NCBI GenBank assembly: GCA_027371625.1
Contig: DAHXMQ010000104.1
Location: 1 to 6,531, forward strand
Source of the DNA: Candidatus Methanoperedentaceae archaeon
GTDB taxonomy: Archaea; Halobacteriota; Methanosarcinia; Methanosarcinales; Methanoperedenaceae
Length of the DNA stretch: 6,531 bases
Direction: 5' to 3'
This document shows positions 5,942 to 6,531 of the stretch, one piece after another (within the stretch, counting starts at the first letter, position 1; each line of letters opens with the position of its first letter). The notes beneath the pieces were generated by a model. That model was not told the DNA's origin and did not search any database. It saw only the letters and a program-made list of their open reading frames with translations. The position numbers were made by a program, and so were the translations under genes.

Positions 5942-6228
5942 TTTCCTCTATTCTTATTTATCCTCTGTGCGATCTGTTTTGCAATAATGGATTTAGGGGC
6001 TTTCTTATCCACAAGCACCCTGCCGCTCACCACCCACCAGGACTTCGGATGGGCTTTATCAGCCTCGACTACGGGATTCAGGTTCAATTCCTGCGCAGCC
6101 TTTTCAATCTCCTTTAAAGCAGGCGACTTCACAGCGTCCTTCATGGAAAGGAGCCTGCCTTCAGCCCTTGATTTTGTGGCATCGATATACAAAGGCCAGA
6201 TAACAAGCTTATTCTTTTCCTTTAACAT
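5938..6228 (-). CDS. srp19: Signal recognition particle subunit SRP19
   Basis: SRP19 binds the tips of helices 6 and 8 of archaeal 7S RNA and prepares it to bind SRP54, the GTPase that targets membrane and secreted proteins. The 96-residue protein has the expected start LVIWPLYIDATKSRAEGRLL (8-27), basic and rich in RNA-contacting residues, then a helical segment (ALKEIEKAAQELNL), the strand WWVVSGRVLV (64-73) and a Lys/Arg-rich tail ending NKNRGK. ATG 6228 is preceded by AAGGAAG (complement of 6231-6237). It is the first gene of a two-gene unit with the PHP protein and is separated from phoU upstream by a T-rich gap. Confidence 0.95.
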   Translation of the reverse strand: MLKEKNKLVIWPLYIDATKSRAEGRLLSMKDAVKSPALKEIEKAAQELNLNPVVEADKAHPKSWWVVSGRVLVDKKAPKSIIAKQIAQRINKNRGK

Positions 6229-6237
6229 TGCTTCCTT

Positions 6238-6266
6238 TTTTCTTTTTAAAACTAATAATACTTTCT
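6238..6266 (-). promoter_or_regulatory. Probable promoter for srp19-PHP
   Basis: On the minus strand the gap between phoU and srp19 reads AAGTATTATTAGTTTTAAAA before the ribosome-binding site. The A/T-rich part at about 6254-6265 lies some 30-35 bases ahead of the start codon, room for a short leader carrying AAGGAAG. The element is not a textbook TATA box, so the exact position is uncertain. Confidence 0.4.
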
Positions 6267-6280
6267 AAAAAATCAAAAAA
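6267..6280 (-). terminator. Oligo-T terminator after phoU
   Basis: On the minus strand the phoU stop is followed within five bases by TTTTTTGATTTTTT. Two runs of six T without a hairpin are the usual archaeal termination signal. It would separate phoU from the srp19-PHP unit transcribed in the same direction. Confidence 0.6.
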
Positions 6281-6285
6281 GAGCC

Positions 6286-6531
6286 TTAGTTCAATTCCAT
6301 CCTCTCGCCTGTCGCCATGAAAACCACATTCTCGCAGAGGTTTGTTATGTGGTCTCCTATCCTCTCAAGATACCTTGCCACAAAGGTCAGATGCTGGGCG
6401 CCGGTTATCTTTTTCGGGTCTTCGATCATGATCATAATCAGTTCCCTTCTTATCTGGTCAAAGAGCGCATCAACCTCATCATCCCGCTTCGCGACCTGTT
6501 TTGCAAGCTCTGCATCCTTGTTTTCAAGGGC
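6286..6531 (-). CDS. phoU: PhoU phosphate-regulation protein, C-terminal fragment (runs off the right edge)
   Basis: The last 81 codons of a minus-strand gene, ending at TAA 6288-6286. The fragment is helical and carries the PhoU signature ARYLERIGDHITNLCENVVFM (residues 52-72 of the fragment) followed by TGER near the end, as is usual at the C-terminus of PhoU. The acidic segment before it (KRDDEVDALFDQIRREL) matches the preceding helix of the repeat, which supplies metal-binding acidic residues in known structures. PhoU is a cytoplasmic metal-binding protein that restrains Pst phosphate uptake; pst genes would be expected beyond the right edge. The stretch 6229-6285 downstream of it is non-coding. 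Confidence 0.92.
   Translation of the reverse strand, partial: ALENKDAELAKQVAKRDDEVDALFDQIRRELIMIMIEDPKKITGAQHLTFVARYLERIGDHITNLCENVVFMATGERMELN

Noticed and set aside
5807..6268. Plus-strand reading frame of 153 codons opposite PHP and srp19
   Set aside because: Both genes beneath it are confidently identified on the minus strand; the translated product shows no family features.
1..6531. CRISPR array, tRNA, rRNA or insertion sequence
   Set aside because: I found no regularly spaced repeats, no tRNA-like cloverleaf, and no transposase or terminal inverted repeats anywhere in the window.

Overview
The window looks like chromosomal DNA from a euryarchaeon, most likely of the Methanosarcinales / Methanoperedens kind. 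Several features support this: an archaeal SRP19 gene, a TATA-box promoter placed for a leaderless transcript, STT3/AglB- and Agl23-type GT-C membrane proteins of archaeal surface glycosylation, an archaeal MoaD/SAMP-like protein, and a Tfx-like regulator followed by an IRKxMGWCPN peptide that I associate with Methanosarcinales proteins. No database search was possible, so the lineage is an inference.

Layout. The left edge (1-97, minus) holds the first 32 codons of an unrecognised Thr/Asn-rich protein. A 200-base non-coding gap follows, and its right end carries a TATA box and a perfect palindrome (275-296) lying against the start of a Tfx-like HTH regulator (298-744, plus). The regulator overlaps by ATGA a membrane protein (741-2006, plus) that joins a WCPN-type N-terminus, five predicted membrane helices and an external domain resembling the C-terminal domain of STT3/AglB, with WWDFE in place of WWDYG. 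Ten bases on, a convergent minus-strand pair encodes MoeA (2017-3213) and a MoaD/SAMP-like ubiquitin-fold protein ending in Gly-Gly (3210-3473), again overlapping by four bases. A 51-base divergent spacer separates this pair from a GT-C membrane protein of the TIGR03663/Agl23 type (3525-5300, plus). Its stop codon overlaps the stop of a minus-strand PHP metallohydrolase (5297-5941), which is coupled by ATGA to SRP19 (5938-6228). The right edge holds the C-terminal 81 codons of PhoU (6286-6531, minus).

How it fits together. Most of the window is housekeeping: molybdopterin/tungstopterin cofactor assembly (MoaD-like plus MoeA), protein targeting (SRP19) and phosphate regulation (PhoU). The less ordinary part is two plus-strand glycosylation-type membrane proteins. 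One keeps a GT-C catalytic-type N-terminus (HHDES). The other has only the STT3-like external domain on a short membrane anchor and sits directly under a probably self-regulating, cysteine-bearing DNA-binding protein. That regulator/membrane-protein pair and its operator are the best candidate here for something undescribed. A second oddity is a perfect 20-base palindrome inside the moeA reading frame.
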